DNA of 64,000 nt from an uncultured Collinsella sp. (GCA_902496115.1 CABUZK010000007.1:3653-67652), one strand, 5' to 3'; shown: positions 34,552-43,592, numbered from the stretch's first letter. The notes: generated by a model not told the origin, from the letters alone. Translations and numbers: made by a program.

Positions 34552-35406
34552 CTATTTCGATGCGCGCTCCGCCGCCTCAATCACGTGTTTGGCGAGAATT
34601 GCGGTGGTCACAGCCCCCACGCCGCCCGGCACGGGTGTGATGGCGCCAACGATCGGTTCCGCAGCATCAAAATCCACGTCGCCGACCAGTTTTCCGGCAG
34701 CCTCGTCCCAATTAATGCCAACATCGATGATCGTCTGGCCCTCGCGAACCGCATCCGCGCCAATCGTGCGCGCGCGTCCAACCGCGGCAACAACAATGTC
34801 GGCAGAACAGCACTCGGCAGCTAGGTCACGCGTATGCGTATGGCACGTCGTCACCGTGGCATTGCGAGCCGTAAGCATGGCGGCAACGGGACGGCCAATT
34901 ACCAGCGAGCGACCAACAACGGCAACTTTGGCGCCGTCCAGTTCAACGCCGTAATGGTCCAGCAACGCCAACACGGCTTCTGCCGTGCAGGGAGCAAAGC
35001 CCTCGCCTCGCCCCGAAAGCGTGGTGAGCAGCGAGGCCGGCGTCATGGAGTCGACGTCCTTGGCGGGATCGAGTGCCGCGGCAACTGTATCCTCATCAAG
35101 CCCAGCGGGCAACGGACGAAACATCAGACAGCCATGGACAGCCGAATCGGTATTGATGTCCTCGATGGCCGTCAACAGCTCGTCCTGCGAAACATCGGCG
35201 GGAAGCAAAATGCGACGAACCTCAATCCCCACTTTTTCACAGCGCTTGAGCGCACCGCGCTCGTAGGATAGGTCGTCCTCGCGCTCGCCCACGCGAACGA
35301 TGGCGAGCGTCGGCACAACGCCGCGCTCGCGCAAAGCCACGCAGCGGGCAGCGAGCTCCTCGGTCAAAGCACGGGCAACGGGAGCACCCTTCAGCAGCTC
35401 TGCCAT
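34552..35406 (-). CDS. folD: Bifunctional methylene-THF dehydrogenase/cyclohydrolase
   Basis: A 284-aa FolD, which interconverts methylene-, methenyl- and formyl-tetrahydrofolate with NADP(H). Seen: the SYERGALKRCEKVGIE region (the Y/K pair of the active site), VHGCLMFRPLP, PCTAEAVLALLDHYG, VVGRSLVIGRPVAAML, and PVPGGVGAVTTAIL near the end. It starts 2 nt after the stop of the FchA-like gene, a tight operon. GAGGGG precedes ATG by about 7 nt. Works with Fhs, encoded at 59.8 kb. Confidence 0.95.
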   Translation of the reverse strand: MAELLKGAPVARALTEELAARCVALRERGVVPTLAIVRVGEREDDLSYERGALKRCEKVGIEVRRILLPADVSQDELLTAIEDINTDSAVHGCLMFRPLPAGLDEDTVAAALDPAKDVDSMTPASLLTTLSGRGEGFAPCTAEAVLALLDHYGVELDGAKVAVVGRSLVIGRPVAAMLTARNATVTTCHTHTRDLAAECCSADIVVAAVGRARTIGADAVREGQTIIDVGINWDEAAGKLVGDVDFDAAEPIVGAITPVPGGVGAVTTAILAKHVIEAAERASK

Positions 35407-35408
35407 GG

Positions 35409-36041
35409 CTATCCCCTCTTCCTTGCGGCGTCAGCGGCGCGGCGTGCCAGCGCATCGGCGCGCGGCAACCATGTGTCGAGCAGCTCATCACACGCCGTCT
35501 CGAGCTCCTCGGCACGAACGCGATCTTTCATAGACGTGGTGTTCGCAAAGAGCGTCAAGCTCGCGCCCTGCATGGCGGCGCGGCAGAACACGGCACCGCA
35601 CGCCACGTCGGACAGCAACTGGCGCGAACCCTTGTCGGCCATGTCCTCGAGCAGCGCCAGCGCGCGCCCGCAGGCATCCATGATCCGATACGGTGGCATG
35701 GCCGCCACATGCAACGCGTCCTGGATCGCCGCAGGTCGAGCCGGGTCCTCGCGCGGAATACCATACGCCGCGGACACCTGTCCGTAGGCACGAACGTCCT
35801 CGGCGACCAGGCCCACAAGTTCCTGTGCCAACTCGTCTGCCTGAGCAAATGCGCGTGTCAGATCGTCTGCGCGATCGGCAAGCGCGGGATTGGTCGCCCC
35901 GTAGCGCGCGACCATCCCGCAAAGCGAGGCTCCCAGCGCGCCCACAAAGGCGCTCGCGCTACCGCCGCCGGGAACCGGCTCACGCGCGGCAAGCGCCTGG
36001 GCAAACTCGCGACAGGTTTTATCCATCATCTCTTGGCTCAT
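35409..36041 (-). CDS. FchA-like methenyl-THF cyclohydrolase / cyclodeaminase
   Basis: A 210-aa helical protein of the formiminotransferase-cyclodeaminase C-domain family (FchA). Signature: AREPVPGGGSASAFVGALGASLCGMVARY near the N-terminus, followed by long helices with LLEDMADKGSRQLLSDVACG. In fermenters FchA acts as methenyl-THF cyclohydrolase or formimino-THF cyclodeaminase; the operon with folD favours the C1 role. ATG 36041 is preferred over the GTG at 36047 because GAAGG is 9 nt upstream. Confidence 0.85.
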   Translation of the reverse strand: MSQEMMDKTCREFAQALAAREPVPGGGSASAFVGALGASLCGMVARYGATNPALADRADDLTRAFAQADELAQELVGLVAEDVRAYGQVSAAYGIPREDPARPAAIQDALHVAAMPPYRIMDACGRALALLEDMADKGSRQLLSDVACGAVFCRAAMQGASLTLFANTTSMKDRVRAEELETACDELLDTWLPRADALARRAADAARKRG

Positions 36042-36418
36042 ACGCACGCACCTTCAAGTCATTTAGATCGGTCGGGCGGCAACCGCCGGCCAACCGCATC
36101 GATCAAGTAATGGTGCTAAGTCTAGCCCATAAGCACATGAGCGTCAGCGCATCCGGCCATCGCGGATTTCTATGACACACGATAGGCGTCGGCACCGCAA
36201 ACATGGGACACATGGCCCACCTTTCGAGACTCCCGAGCAGCACAAGCTGGGGCATATCTATAAGTAAGGAACCCGTTGGGGAACGGCCGCGCAACGGCCA
36301 CAAGCGATGAACGGAGGCATAAGTCGCACAGTACACAGAGACATCCGCCGCCAGCGCAATCAGTACCCCAACAGCATGCGGCGCCGTGATGTCATCAGCA
36401 GACAAGGAGGACGCCACC
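36042..36418. other. Divergent intergenic region with a lipoprotein-gene dyad
   Basis: No gene is supported. It holds the first copy of the dyad TGGGACACATGGCCCA (36204-36219) and, further on, a possible -10 (TATAAG) at about 36262. It separates the FchA-like gene from the first lipoprotein gene. Confidence 0.5.
36203..36221. promoter_or_regulatory. Dyad operator candidate, copy 1
   Basis: ATGGGACACATGGCCCACC, with the 16-nt dyad TGGG.CA..TG.CCCA inside. An identical 19-mer stands at 37169-37187 before the paralogous lipoprotein gene. It lies about 215 bp before the first lipoprotein start. Confidence 0.5.
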
Positions 36419-37018
36419 ATGATGAAAAAGACCCTATCAATCCTTTCCCTTTGCATCGCCCTCTTTGCCGCGCTCGCCCTTGTGGGCTGCGGCGGGAGCG
36501 CATCGGGCGGCGGCAGCGCCCCCAAGAGCGAGAGCAAGGAAAAGGCCCCCGTCGCCAAGAAGACAGACTACATCTGGTTTAAGGTCGAGATGCCCGAGGG
36601 CGTCGGCGTAAGCGACTCTGCCGGCAAGAATGCCGACAGGGTCCAGCTCACCTTCCCCGAAGACGAGAACGCCTCGGCCGATCGCTTTATCCCCGTTTGG
36701 AAAAAAGCGCTGACGGCCGAGGAATCCCACGCCGACCAGGCGGAAAAGAAGGGGGATACGTTCCAGTGGAAGGATGGCGGGTCCGTCGAGTATAACGGCA
36801 GGACGTGGCTCGTCGGAACATACGAGGACAACAGCGGCATCTCAACCATGCTTTTTACCGATGTTGAGCCGGGAAGCGTCTACGTCCTCATCTCGAACTT
36901 CGACCAGCACAAGAAAGAAGCCGAGGCACTCCTCAACTCCATCGAGTTCCCCGATGACATGGAAGAGGCAGTTTCCGGGGCACGCGAAGTCGAGATTTCG
37001 AGCATCGAGATCAAGTAA
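36419..37018 (+). CDS. Lipoprotein of unknown function, tandem copy 1
   Basis: A 199-aa secreted lipoprotein. Signal peptide (MKKTLSILSLCIALFAALALVG) with lipobox LVGC, then a Gly/Ser-rich linker. The mature part contains DYIWFKVEMPEGVG, ADRVQLTFPEDE, ADRFIPVW and NGRTWLVGTYED, all mirrored in the next gene. The paralogues share about the same length and strand order, so they arose by duplication. The fold is not recognised; no catalytic motif is seen. AAGGAGG lies 8 nt before ATG 36419, and a terminator follows. Confidence 0.8.
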   Translation: MMKKTLSILSLCIALFAALALVGCGGSASGGGSAPKSESKEKAPVAKKTDYIWFKVEMPEGVGVSDSAGKNADRVQLTFPEDENASADRFIPVWKKALTAEESHADQAEKKGDTFQWKDGGSVEYNGRTWLVGTYEDNSGISTMLFTDVEPGSVYVLISNFDQHKKEAEALLNSIEFPDDMEEAVSGAREVEISSIEIK

Positions 37019-37087
37019 CGGGACACCCGCACGCGCCTACGCGCACCCGCGCACATGCGCCCCATTAAAACAACGGGCGCCCAACCC

Positions 37088-37122
37088 GGGGAGGGCCGAC
37101 AGCACCAGCCCTCCCCTCTTTT
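37088..37122 (+). terminator. Rho-independent terminator
   Basis: GGGGAGGGC (37088-37096) pairs with GCCCTCCCC (37108-37116), followed by TCTTTT. It ends the first lipoprotein gene. Confidence 0.82.
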
Positions 37123-37168
37123 GCGCCCGAACATATTGCCACTTAACGGCGCAAATCCGGCCCTCAGA

Positions 37169-37187
37169 ATGGGACACATGGCCCACC
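37169..37187. promoter_or_regulatory. Dyad operator candidate, copy 2
   Basis: Exact copy of the 19-mer at 36203-36221, 73 bp before the second lipoprotein start. TACAGT, a plausible -10, lies downstream (about 37207). Retention of the same 19-mer before both paralogues points to a shared regulator or to the breakpoint of the duplication. Confidence 0.55.
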
Positions 37188-37259
37188 CTAGCGAGCCGTC
37201 CACGCGTACAGTAAAGACAGGTAATCCATGGGCGGTTACAGATCGAGGAGGACACGACC

Positions 37260-37853
37260 ATGAAAAAGAAGGCCTTTGCGATTCTCACCCTCTGCATCAG
37301 TCTCTTTGCCGCAGTTGCCCTGGTGGGCTGCGGTGGCAGCGGCGACGCTACCGGAAGTGGCGGTGGCGGCGGCGCAGAAAAGCCAGCCGTGGATATGAGG
37401 ACCGACTTCATTTGGTTTAAGGTCGAGGTCCCCGAGGGCGTCGAGATCACCGACGTCGCAGGCGACACTGCCGACAGGGCCCAGTTTAAGTTCACCGAGA
37501 GCGAGCACGCCAGCGATCGCTTCATCCCCGTCTTCGACTCTGACAAGAACGCCGACGAGCTGTTCGACTACGAGGCAAAGTGGAATGCCAGCTTTGAGTG
37601 GACCGAGAATGACCCCGTCAAGTACAACGGCAAGACCTGGCGCAACGCTTCCTACACGCACTCGGGCGGCGTGACGACCGAGTACTTCACCGACGTTGAC
37701 GGCGGCAGCGTGTACGTGCGCATCGACAACGTCGAGGAACACAAGGATGCCGTCGAGACCATGATGAAGTCCCTGGAATTTGCCGACGACATTGCCGAGG
37801 CCAAGACCGAGGCCATGGACGTCATGCTCGATGATATCGAGATCAAGCGTTAA
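37260..37853 (+). CDS. Lipoprotein of unknown function, tandem copy 2
   Basis: A 197-aa paralogue of the preceding gene. Signal peptide with lipobox LVGC (Cys about residue 24), a Gly-rich linker, and the shared core: DFIWFKVEVPEGVEI, ADRAQFKFTESE, SDRFIPVF, NGKTWRNASYTH and YFTDVDGGSVYVRIDN. Acidic overall. GGAGG lies 8 nt before ATG 37260. A terminator follows, so each copy is its own transcript. The pair may bind host or dietary ligands, but nothing in the sequence shows which. Confidence 0.8.
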   Translation: MKKKAFAILTLCISLFAAVALVGCGGSGDATGSGGGGGAEKPAVDMRTDFIWFKVEVPEGVEITDVAGDTADRAQFKFTESEHASDRFIPVFDSDKNADELFDYEAKWNASFEWTENDPVKYNGKTWRNASYTHSGGVTTEYFTDVDGGSVYVRIDNVEEHKDAVETMMKSLEFADDIAEAKTEAMDVMLDDIEIKR

Positions 37854-37926
37854 ACGACTGGCGAGCGCAACGGGAAACACGGTCGCAGTGCAGACAAGCG
37901 ACGGTACCCCAGCGCTTCGTACCCAG

Positions 37927-37956
37927 GGAGGGCCGGTAAACCGACCCTCCTTTTCT
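37927..37956 (+). terminator. Rho-independent terminator
   Basis: GGAGGGCCGGT pairs with ACCGACCCTCC, followed by TTTTC. It ends the second lipoprotein gene. Confidence 0.85.
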
Positions 37957-38157
37957 TATGCCGATAGCCGGCGAACGCGAGGGTGCCGGGCGGCAAAACC
38001 ACCCCCAGCGCGGTAGCAGCACAAATAGACAAGCGCCCCAACGCGTCCGCCCGCCGATTTATGGCGCCGCGCAGACAATTAAGCCAACACGTTTAGACAT
38101 CCAGGCAGTATAGTGAACAAAATGAGTGCATAACCGCACCCTGCGAACGGAGGAGTT

Positions 38158-40617
38158 ATGACCGAACACCACGCCATCAGCCGTCGAGCATTCACGTTGG
38201 GCCTAGGACTCGCAGCATTGTCGCCATTTGTAAGCCTGCCCGAAACCGCGGGATTGGGCCTTCCCATGCGCGCGGCATTTGCAGAAGACACGCCCACACC
38301 GGCGGCCAACCTCGACAAGTTCGTCATTCGCCTTCGCCCCGCGGGCTATTTTCGCACCGCGAGTGTCAACGAAGACGGCAACGTCATCGGCAACGTCTGC
38401 CACCTGTTTAATGACGGCACGTCCAGCAAACTCATCCTTGAGCACGTAGCGACCGATACAGGAAATACAAATTGGTATGCCATCCGCACCCTGCTCAATT
38501 TCGAAGAGCACAAGAAGACGGGCTACAGCATTTGGTCGGTCGATGGCGACTCGGACAAAGATGGAAAGGTCATCCACGTATGGAGTGGCGAGCATGACGG
38601 CAAGCCCAGCCGCTCTTTTGCGTTCGATCGTCAGTCAAACGGAACCTACATCATCCGAGACCGCACAAACGAGAAAAAAGACATTAATTACCTGGCCATA
38701 GAAAAGGACGGTAAAGACCAAGACAACAACAAGATCTGCCACAAGAGGAAGAGCATTCCGTGGGAGCTCGAACTTGTCGGTTACGACAAGGGCGAGATCA
38801 ATACCACGGTTAGAAGTATCGACTGGATCACGTATAGCAGCTACGTCGACGGACCATGCTGGATGAAATACGTCGACGGCAACAAATACCTCGACGAGCT
38901 GAGCATCCCGGGCACGCATGATTCGAGCACCTGCAGCGTCGACAACGACACCGAGCCCCAAACCTCGCTTGCAAAGTGCCAGCAGGATTACATCCCCACG
39001 CAGTTGCTCGAAGGCATTCGCTATTTTGATATCCGACTTGGAAAGAACAACGATAAAGGCGACCCCGGCATCGACCATGGAATATGCTACCTGCTCAAAA
39101 AAGACGGGGGCTTTATACATCTCTCCGATGTCATCGGTTACTTCAAAACATTTTTGAACGAAAACCCGTCAGAAGCGCTCATCATGCTGGTGTCACGAGG
39201 CAACGACGAAGCTACCGACGAAAGCGTTACGACGGCTTTCGCCAAGGTTTTGGACGACAACCCCAAACTGTTCTATACGTCGAGCCATGTCCCCACACTG
39301 AACGAGGTGCGCGGAAAGATCGTCCTGCTGCGTCGATTTAAACTCGCCGGCGACAGTGTAGACGGCCACACGTGGGGCCTCGACCTCACCGAATGGGACG
39401 ACAAAATCAAGGCGCATTCCGGAAAGTCCATGTGCCTCGTGAAATACGAGCAAGGCTTTGAGGCTGCGGGCAATACGGGCGACAAAGAGCCCTATAGCAC
39501 AGCGGTATATGCCCAAGACCATTACAGCTGCACGGGATCCAGTAAGATCGACTGGGTCGATATGGCCCTGAAGGCGGCGGCCGAGTTCGAGCCCAGCACC
39601 GTAGATATCACTGCCGCGGACGGGACAACGGTGCAGGCAACGGAGCGCTGCTGGTTTATTAACTACACTAGCTGCACGCAAAACAACCCTTTTACCGCAG
39701 CGCGAGTGGTCGACGAGCACCTGTACAAGAGCTCGTATATAAACAATACCGGAGTTGAGGGCACAAAAGAGAACTGCCGTAAGCGCATTGGCATCATTGC
39801 GTCCGACTTTGTTGATGCGGCGCTGGCCCGGAGCATCTATCAGCGCAATTACGATACGGAGCACAAGCAGACAGCTTCGTACTATCTCCCGACCCGCATG
39901 CGCATGACGTACGGCGACTCGCTGAGCGACGCCTCGCTCCAGGACGGCAAGACCGTTGGCGAGGGTCATTTCCGCCTCGTCGACAGCAGCAACGTACTCA
40001 ACGTGGCGGCTTCGGGCCATGCGTTTGCCATCGAATATGTGGATGTCGACGCCTTGGGCAACGAGACCGTTACGGAGCTGCGGGGCTCCGTGCCCATCGA
40101 TATCGATCCACGCGCGCTGACGCCCCATTTTGAGGGACTCGAAGGCCTTAAGGCCGGCGAAGACGCGCGCGCCAAGATTGCGGCATCACTCGAGGGCAAA
40201 CTCGAAACCGATGCCTGCACGGCCCAGCTCGAGTTTGTGCACGACGCGGACGGCGCTCCGGGCACGGCAATGGCCGAGGGCGAGGCATTTGCCGCGGGGA
40301 CGTATTGGGTGCGTGCGAAAGGCCTGTTGGGCGACGCGGCGCAAAACTACACGCTTGCCACCGACGGAGCCGCAAGCTTTACCGTAGCGGCCTCGGGCAG
40401 TGCAGGCGGCACCGGCACCGGCAACGGCACCAACGCGAGCAGCACCGACAAGAACGGCAAGGACAACAAGGGCAAGGGCTCGGGCGGAAAACTCGCCGAC
40501 ACGGGCGACGGCTCCGGCATTGCCGCCGGGCTCGCCGCTGCCGCCGTGGCGACGACGGTCGCCGGCGCAGCAGTGCTTGCCAGTGACCGCGAAAACGCTG
40601 GGGACGGTAGCGAATAA
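38158..40617 (+). CDS. Tat-exported PI-PLC-like surface protein
   Basis: An 819-aa secreted protein. It begins with a twin-arginine signal (SRRAFTLGLGLAALS). Residues 55-205 resemble a beta-trefoil (ricin-type) domain. Residues 240-500 form a PI-PLC X-like domain with the catalytic pair IPGTHDSS and DHGICYLL and RYFDIRLG. C-terminal Ig-like segments lead to a low-complexity stretch, LADTGDGSG (a degenerate sortase motif), a hydrophobic helix and a charged tail. It probably cleaves phosphoinositides or GPI-like lipids at the cell surface (inference from the domain). GGAGGAG sits just before ATG. A terminator follows. Confidence 0.85.
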   Translation: MTEHHAISRRAFTLGLGLAALSPFVSLPETAGLGLPMRAAFAEDTPTPAANLDKFVIRLRPAGYFRTASVNEDGNVIGNVCHLFNDGTSSKLILEHVATDTGNTNWYAIRTLLNFEEHKKTGYSIWSVDGDSDKDGKVIHVWSGEHDGKPSRSFAFDRQSNGTYIIRDRTNEKKDINYLAIEKDGKDQDNNKICHKRKSIPWELELVGYDKGEINTTVRSIDWITYSSYVDGPCWMKYVDGNKYLDELSIPGTHDSSTCSVDNDTEPQTSLAKCQQDYIPTQLLEGIRYFDIRLGKNNDKGDPGIDHGICYLLKKDGGFIHLSDVIGYFKTFLNENPSEALIMLVSRGNDEATDESVTTAFAKVLDDNPKLFYTSSHVPTLNEVRGKIVLLRRFKLAGDSVDGHTWGLDLTEWDDKIKAHSGKSMCLVKYEQGFEAAGNTGDKEPYSTAVYAQDHYSCTGSSKIDWVDMALKAAAEFEPSTVDITAADGTTVQATERCWFINYTSCTQNNPFTAARVVDEHLYKSSYINNTGVEGTKENCRKRIGIIASDFVDAALARSIYQRNYDTEHKQTASYYLPTRMRMTYGDSLSDASLQDGKTVGEGHFRLVDSSNVLNVAASGHAFAIEYVDVDALGNETVTELRGSVPIDIDPRALTPHFEGLEGLKAGEDARAKIAASLEGKLETDACTAQLEFVHDADGAPGTAMAEGEAFAAGTYWVRAKGLLGDAAQNYTLATDGAASFTVAASGSAGGTGTGNGTNASSTDKNGKDNKGKGSGGKLADTGDGSGIAAGLAAAAVATTVAGAAVLASDRENAGDGSE

Positions 40618-40647
40618 GCAAGCCGGCCTTTTAGACACATCGACTCA

Positions 40648-40687
40648 ATCGGGGGCGCAGAACACCGTTCTGTGCCCCCGATTTTTA
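40648..40687 (+). terminator. Rho-independent terminator
   Basis: ATCGGGGGCGCAGAAC (40648-40663) pairs with 40667-40682 with one G-U, then TTTTT. It ends the PI-PLC-like gene. Confidence 0.9.
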
Positions 40688-40711
40688 CCTTGGCCCAAAC
40701 GCCGCCATAGG

Positions 40712-40981
40712 CTACATCACCATGTTCAGCGCGTTAACAAACTCCTGGGCCTTCGCACGGCTGCTCAGGCTAAAGACGCAAGCAGTCAACAGCCTGTTAC
40801 GCAGAAAAACATCGCGGCCTTTGATTCTATTGACGCCCGTAATGTCCTTAAGATAGACAATTTCGGTGTGCTTGCCACCAAAAGTGCCCTTCTTGAGCAC
40901 CTCAATACGATTGGGATAGATCTTAACGTCTTTAAACCTACCCGAACCTTTGTCCTGGAATAGCAGCGTGTTGTTGTCCAT
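40712..40981 (-). CDS. Small PH-like protein, copy 1
   Basis: An 89-aa protein with an all-beta start and a C-terminal helix, as in bacterial PH-like domains: TLLFQDKGSGRFKDVKIYPN, IVYLKDITGVNRIKG, and LSSRAKAQEFVNALN. A paralogue of equal length stands at 44785-45054. ATG 40981 lies 8 nt after GGGAG; the in-frame ATG at 41026 has no such site. Function unknown; the two copies border a block with a DUF1016 nuclease and an ADP-ribosylglycohydrolase. Confidence 0.75.
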   Translation of the reverse strand: MDNNTLLFQDKGSGRFKDVKIYPNRIEVLKKGTFGGKHTEIVYLKDITGVNRIKGRDVFLRNRLLTACVFSLSSRAKAQEFVNALNMVM

Positions 40982-41149
40982 ACGCGTCACTCCCGTGGGG
41001 TTCGCTAAAACTGTCTCTATTGCCACATTTTAGTCACCGCAAGGCTCCCATGCGAAGGTGCCAGACAGCACAGCAATTCGTGTCCGCGCGAGGCTTTAAA
41101 CTAGATGCGATAAAGATGCATTCCACAAGAGGAAAGTGGGGCGACAGTG

Positions 41150-42193
41150 ATGGGCGAACTGGTAAACCGTGGAAAATCGGCAATCGTGCCCGAAGGCTTT
41201 TACAAGCAGGTTTCCTCGATTCTCAACGCCGCTCGCGACAAGGCCTATACCGCCGTTAACTTTGCGATGGTTGAGGCGTATTGGGAGATCGGCAAGAGCA
41301 TAGTTGATGAGCAGGGCGGAGAGGAGCGCGCAGCATATGGAGAGGCATTGATTGCGGGCCTCTCCAGAAGGCTTACCGCGGATTTCGGAAGAGGCTTTGG
41401 CATCGCAAACCTTCGCAATATGCGTCAGTTCTTTCTTGCGTTTCCAATTCGCGACGCACTGCGTAGCGAATTGAGCTGGACTCATTACCGCAGGTTGATG
41501 CGCATTCCCGACCCTGATGCTCGCGCCTGGTACATGAACGAATGCGCCGATTCTCGTTGGAGCACGCGTCAGCTCGAGCGCCAGATCAACACCATGTTCC
41601 GCGAGCGCCTGCTTGCCAGCAAGGACAAGAAGGCCGTCACCCAGGAAATCCAAAAGAGCGCCCCGGCTCGTCGCCCCGAGGATATCATCCGCGACCCATA
41701 TGTACTGGAGTTTTTAGGTTTCTCGGACGATACTGCGTTTCGCGAGAGCGATCTAGAGCAGGCGCTCATCACGCATCTTCAGAAGTTCCTGCTGGAGCTT
41801 GGCCGTGGTTTCGCTTTCGAGGCGCGCCAAAAGCGCATCACCTTTGATGGGCGCCATTTCTATATTGACCTTGTTTTTTACAACTATCTGATGCGCTGCT
41901 TCGTGCTCATCGACCTTAAGACCGATGACCTTACGCATCAGGACCTGGGCCAGATGCAAATGTATGTGAACTACTACACGCGTGAGCTCATGAACGAAGG
42001 CGACAATCCGCCCATAGGCATCGTGCTCTGCGCGGACAAAAGCGATTCGATCGTCGAGTACACGCTGCCCGAAGACAACGACCAAGTGTTTGCCGCCAAA
42101 TACCTGCCGTATCTTCCAAGCAAGGAAGAGCTGGCGCGCGAGCTGAGTGCCGAGTACCGCGCCATCAACGAAGCGACTAATGGCGAAGTGTAA
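41150..42193 (+). CDS. DUF1016 (YhcG-like) PD-(D/E)XK nuclease-domain protein
   Basis: A 347-aa protein. The N-terminal half is the DUF1016 helical region (AVNFAMVEAYWEIGKSIVDEQ, LRNMRQFFLAFP, LSWTHYRRLM); the C-terminal half is a PD-(D/E)XK nuclease fold with FYIDLVFYN and CFVLIDLKTD, the acidic-lysine active site. YhcG-type proteins are linked to restriction and DNA-repair loci. GTG 41147 and ATG 41150 are both possible; a weak AGAGGAAAG lies upstream. It stands at the left of a defence island. Confidence 0.88.
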   Translation: MGELVNRGKSAIVPEGFYKQVSSILNAARDKAYTAVNFAMVEAYWEIGKSIVDEQGGEERAAYGEALIAGLSRRLTADFGRGFGIANLRNMRQFFLAFPIRDALRSELSWTHYRRLMRIPDPDARAWYMNECADSRWSTRQLERQINTMFRERLLASKDKKAVTQEIQKSAPARRPEDIIRDPYVLEFLGFSDDTAFRESDLEQALITHLQKFLLELGRGFAFEARQKRITFDGRHFYIDLVFYNYLMRCFVLIDLKTDDLTHQDLGQMQMYVNYYTRELMNEGDNPPIGIVLCADKSDSIVEYTLPEDNDQVFAAKYLPYLPSKEELARELSAEYRAINEATNGEV

Positions 42194-42262
42194 AGGCAAT
42201 AGCGCGGTGCGGCCGACGTCCTCGACGGCGTTCCGTATCACCTGGCATAAGAGGAGTTTTTC

Positions 42263-43051
42263 ATGACAGACAGATCGAAAGCAACGCTACGTGGCTGCAT
42301 CTACGGGCTCGCTGTTGGCGATGCATTAGGCGTTCCTTACGAGTTCAGGCCTCGTGGCACATTCGAATGCACCGACATGATCGGCTACGGCACGCATGGG
42401 CAACCCGCCGGCACCTGGAGCGACGACACATCTATGACGCTTGCTACCTGCGACTCGATTAGGGAGCTCGGGCACATCGACACCGCGGACATGCGCGACA
42501 AGTTCGTAGGCTGGATTGCCCGTGGCGAGTATACGATCGACGGCGTTTTCGATTATGGCGGCACGACCGCCCGCGCCTTGCACACCGGCAAAGGAGGCTC
42601 CGGCGAGCGCGACAACGGCAACGGATCGCTCATGCGCATCGCTCCCCTGGCGTTCACCGATGCGACAGACGACGAGATCTGCGAGGTCTCCGCGATTACG
42701 CACGCCCACAGAACGTCGACCGATGCATGCGTCATATTTATCGAGCTAATGAGGGATGTGATGAACGACGCGCTTCCCTCGTGGGTGCTCCAGCTGAAAG
42801 ACGTGCCCGAGCACGAAATCAGGTCTGGCGGCTTCGTGCGCGACACGCTTAAAGCAGCCACCTGGTGTTTCGTCAACACTAACAGCTACGAAGATTGCGT
42901 GCTTGCCGCCGTCAACCTGGGCGACGACACCGACACCACCGCAGCCGTCGCCGGCGCCCTCGCCGGCACGGTCTACGGTCTCAAAGCCATCCCACAGGAG
43001 TGGATCGACACTCTACGCGGAAAAGGGCTGATTGAGCAGTGTTTGTTTTAG
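42263..43051 (+). CDS. ADP-ribosylglycohydrolase-family protein
   Basis: A 262-aa DraG-like hydrolase. The metal-binding motifs are intact: GDALGVPYEF, WSDDTSMTLA (about residue 50), GNGSLMRIAPLA, and NLGDDTDTTAAVAGALAG (about 215). It should remove ADP-ribose from a protein, nucleic acid or small molecule. No ADP-ribosyltransferase is recognised nearby. AGAGGAG precedes ATG 42263 by about 6 nt. It may reverse or protect against a toxin-type modification, but that is a guess. Confidence 0.9.
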   Translation: MTDRSKATLRGCIYGLAVGDALGVPYEFRPRGTFECTDMIGYGTHGQPAGTWSDDTSMTLATCDSIRELGHIDTADMRDKFVGWIARGEYTIDGVFDYGGTTARALHTGKGGSGERDNGNGSLMRIAPLAFTDATDDEICEVSAITHAHRTSTDACVIFIELMRDVMNDALPSWVLQLKDVPEHEIRSGGFVRDTLKAATWCFVNTNSYEDCVLAAVNLGDDTDTTAAVAGALAGTVYGLKAIPQEWIDTLRGKGLIEQCLF

Positions 43052-43086
43052 GGCGCACTTACGATAGAAACTGACCAGGGGGCACC

Positions 43087-43308
43087 ATGGAAAGAGAGAT
43101 CGCGAATATAGACGAGTTCCAAGTGGACGAAAACGGGATTCCGCTATTTCCAGTAGAACTGAAGGAAGAAGCCAGCCTCTATGTCCTCCCCGACGGGCGT
43201 TACCTCCCCTGCGGGCTCTACAGGACCGCAGACGGCGGTTCGCTCATTTATGAGCCGTTTGGGCTCAGCACCTTCGGGCAAATGCTTGCTCAATTCAAAG
43301 AGTGCTAG
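43087..43308 (+). CDS. Small hypothetical protein
   Basis: A 73-aa acidic protein (MEREIANIDEFQVDENG...) with no recognised domain and no membrane segment. AGGGGG lies about 5 nt before ATG 43087, and it follows the ADP-ribosylglycohydrolase gene by 35 bp, so co-transcription is likely. Candidate partner of that enzyme. Confidence 0.6.
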   Translation: MEREIANIDEFQVDENGIPLFPVELKEEASLYVLPDGRYLPCGLYRTADGGSLIYEPFGLSTFGQMLAQFKEC

Positions 43309-43451
43309 AGGTTTGATTGCCCGTTAGATCGATACTGTTCCAAACCATGGGATGGGTAGGATGTCTCCCACCGCGTCCTGTGAGGTAAAATCTTGACTGC
43401 CGCGGAATCCGCCTGCGGGCAACGCTCCGATCTCCGATTGGGGTGAAGCCT

Positions 43452-43544
43452 ATGAACTTGTTTCTTGAAATCCTGCGCCTCTCGATGTATGTGACCGGCA
43501 TTGCCCGGAACCTCTACTCGATCTGGCGGGAATATAAGCAGTAA
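43452..43544 (+). CDS. Possible 30-aa small hydrophobic protein
   Basis: MNLFLEILRLSMYVTGIARN starts a 30-residue amphipathic or hydrophobic peptide ending in WREYKQ. GGGGTGAAG lies about 5 nt before the ATG, and a hairpin follows 23 bp after the stop. The arrangement recalls small membrane peptides, including type I toxins, but no homologue is recognised. Weak evidence. Confidence 0.35.
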   Translation: MNLFLEILRLSMYVTGIARNLYSIWREYKQ

Positions 43545-43566
43545 CGGATAGCGAAGGGAGTCATGA

Positions 43567-43592
43567 AAAGGGCCGGTTGCAGCCGGCCCTTT
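43567..43592. terminator. 10-bp GC-rich hairpin
   Basis: AAAGGGCCGG (43567-43576) pairs with CCGGCCCTTT (43583-43592). It lies 23 bp after the 30-codon frame. The tail is short in T on the plus strand. Confidence 0.6.
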
